Assembly (NCBI GenBank): GCA_017417385.1
Contig: JAFPZF010000055.1
Location: forward strand, 1-64,000
Source of the DNA: Bacteroidales bacterium
GTDB lineage: Bacteria > Bacteroidota > Bacteroidia > Bacteroidales > Marinilabiliaceae
Direction of reading: 5' to 3'
Length of the DNA stretch: 64,000 nt
Both the position numbers and the translations under genes were made by a program. The notes under the pieces are model-generated. The model was not told the DNA's origin. It did not search any database and saw nothing but the letters and a program-made list of their open reading frames with translations. The stretch's first letter is position 1. Every line of letters begins with the position of its first letter. Shown here piece after piece: positions 63,334 through 64,000 of the stretch.

Positions 63334-63523
63334 TTTCAAGAAGACAGCGAAAGCTGAAGGGCAAGAACGTATAGAGACTTGTCTAAAGGATAATGATGAC
63401 GTAATTGTGAATGGCTATAAGTATATGTTATATAGCATAGAACGTCATGAGTGTGAGAATACGGAAGCCATGTGGAAGAGTAGTGCATCAGGCGTTGCTT
63501 ATTGTCTTTATATGTTATGCTGA
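63296..63523 (+). CDS. Small protein, possible immunity protein
   Basis: 75 residues, MTYEEFKKIVVLDFKKTAKA ... DDVIVNGYKYMLYSIER ... SGVAYCLYML. No family recognised. It is AT-richer than its neighbours. The position directly behind a toxin-like tail and its small size suggest an immunity protein, with low certainty. It could also be a stray gene fragment. Confidence 0.45.
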   Translation: MTYEEFKKIVVLDFKKTAKAEGQERIETCLKDNDDVIVNGYKYMLYSIERHECENTEAMWKSSASGVAYCLYMLC

Positions 63524-63533
63524 CTATGAAAAT

Positions 63534-63687
63534 ATCGTTCTCCTATCATCAAAAACTTAAACGTTCTCTCTAACCCCTCAAAATTCCCCCAAATTCGCCC
63601 CATAACAGCACCGAAACCCATTCCTCACGCAAACACCCACAACTACACGACAAGTCGCCAAAAACGCCCCTTTACGGCCACACCACA
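63534..63687. other. Spacer, nothing seen
   Basis: C-rich on the plus strand; no gene, repeat or promoter recognised. Confidence 0.4.
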
Positions 63688-63731
63688 CAAAAAACACGAC
63701 AGGCAGGAAGCCTCCTCAGCCCCTGCCTGCC
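63688..63731 (-). terminator. Terminator of the gene running off the right edge
   Basis: GGCAGGCAGG and CCTGCCTGTC pair around GGCTGAGGAGGCTT, followed by GTGTTTTTT on the minus strand. Confidence 0.85.
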
Positions 63732-63755
63732 GCTATTCTGACTAAACTGTATTCG

Positions 63756-64000
63756 CTACTTATACCGCTGTATGCAGTCTACACCGTCCTTCTGCGTTAT
63801 CACATAGACTCCCTTCGGCACGGTGACTGTCGTTCCACTCGTCTCCCCGACAACGTTCCATCCTGCGTCATATACGACTACCCTTTCTCCCGTCGGATTG
63901 CTTATCTGCAGCTCCGTCGTTGTGCCCTCTGAATGTTGACCCGTGAACCTTATCTTGCATCCCGCAGGCAACTGTGGCAACGTCCTCTTCGTAGTCGATG
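63756..64000 (-). CDS. C-terminal end of a secreted protein with sorting tail (cut by window edge)
   Basis: The frame is open to the window end (about 81 codons visible). The tail TELQISNPTGERVVVYDAGW, then GETSGTTVTVPKGVYVITQKDG and IQRYK, is the strand pattern of Bacteroidetes C-terminal sorting domains (as in ...GVYIV..G). A related tail closes the pectate lyase at 20953. The catalytic or binding part lies outside the window. Confidence 0.65.
   Translation of the reverse strand, partial: STTKRTLPQLPAGCKIRFTGQHSEGTTTELQISNPTGERVVVYDAGWNVVGETSGTTVTVPKGVYVITQKDGVDCIQRYK

Overview
The window is chromosomal DNA from a Bacteroidales bacterium; I cannot fix the genus. The evidence is the repeated Bacteroidetes promoter signature (TAnnTTTG at -7, sometimes with TTTG 19-20 bases upstream), the near absence of Shine-Dalgarno sequences, SusC/D-era secretion tails on exported enzymes, an L-arabinose operon built from Bacteroides-type enzymes, and Bacteroidetes-typical families (Fibrobacter-type paralogous domains, Peptidase C69, DUF3791/DUF3990). 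Ordinary genes use many ATA, AGG and GGG codons; strongly expressed genes (mdh, pflB, araA) use ATC and CGC/CGT instead.

Layout. 1-6 kb: edge of an AAA-ATPase-like gene, then an operon of a degenerate alkaline-phosphatase-fold protein, thiD and uvrA. 6-15 kb: a protein with a sigma-region-4-like helix-turn-helix, a CAP-domain protein, a toxin/antitoxin-like pair with an ImmA-type zinc peptidase, a GNAT acetyltransferase and an acyltransferase-3 membrane protein. 15-21 kb: a C69 peptidase and a TlpA-type thioredoxin protein, then a strange gene-poor stretch with two copies of a decapeptide-repeat protein, tiny membrane proteins and at least four promoter-plus-terminator units on the minus strand that look like small RNA genes. 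21-31 kb: pectate lyase, patatin, trxB, dnaX (split at an A10 slippery run) and a large DUF4450-type protein. 30.7-37.7 kb: L-arabinose use (galM, a ribulokinase-type kinase, araA, araD, a sodium/sugar symporter). 37.8-44.7 kb: dnaB, two paralogous-domain proteins, an AddB-like nuclease and a tRNA with CAU anticodon. 44.9-52 kb: M3 peptidase, aguB, aguA, a Sel1 protein, pepD and a nucleoside phosphorylase in one tightly packed operon. 52.1-53.8 kb: a four-base-overlap cassette of a Fic N-terminal fragment, DUF3791, DUF3990 and a small partner. 54-63 kb: mdh, a helical-repeat protein, pflA, pflB and fhs, which together make formate and load it onto tetrahydrofolate. The right edge has an AT-richer remnant and the tail of a secreted protein.

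Two window-wide patterns stand out. First, purine-rich spacer tracts, codon composition and the orientation of three repeat families all lie on the plus strand on the left and on the minus strand on the right, with the change at about 18-24 kb, which suggests the replication terminus. Second, many spacers are filled with structured repeats: elements with ends like GGGAACTTCTATAAATTGC, and nested hairpin modules whose flanks are constant but whose stem arms change in a compensating way. The best candidates for something new are the small-RNA/decapeptide-repeat locus at 17.9-20.8 kb, the dnaX frameshift arrangement, and the nested hairpin repeats.
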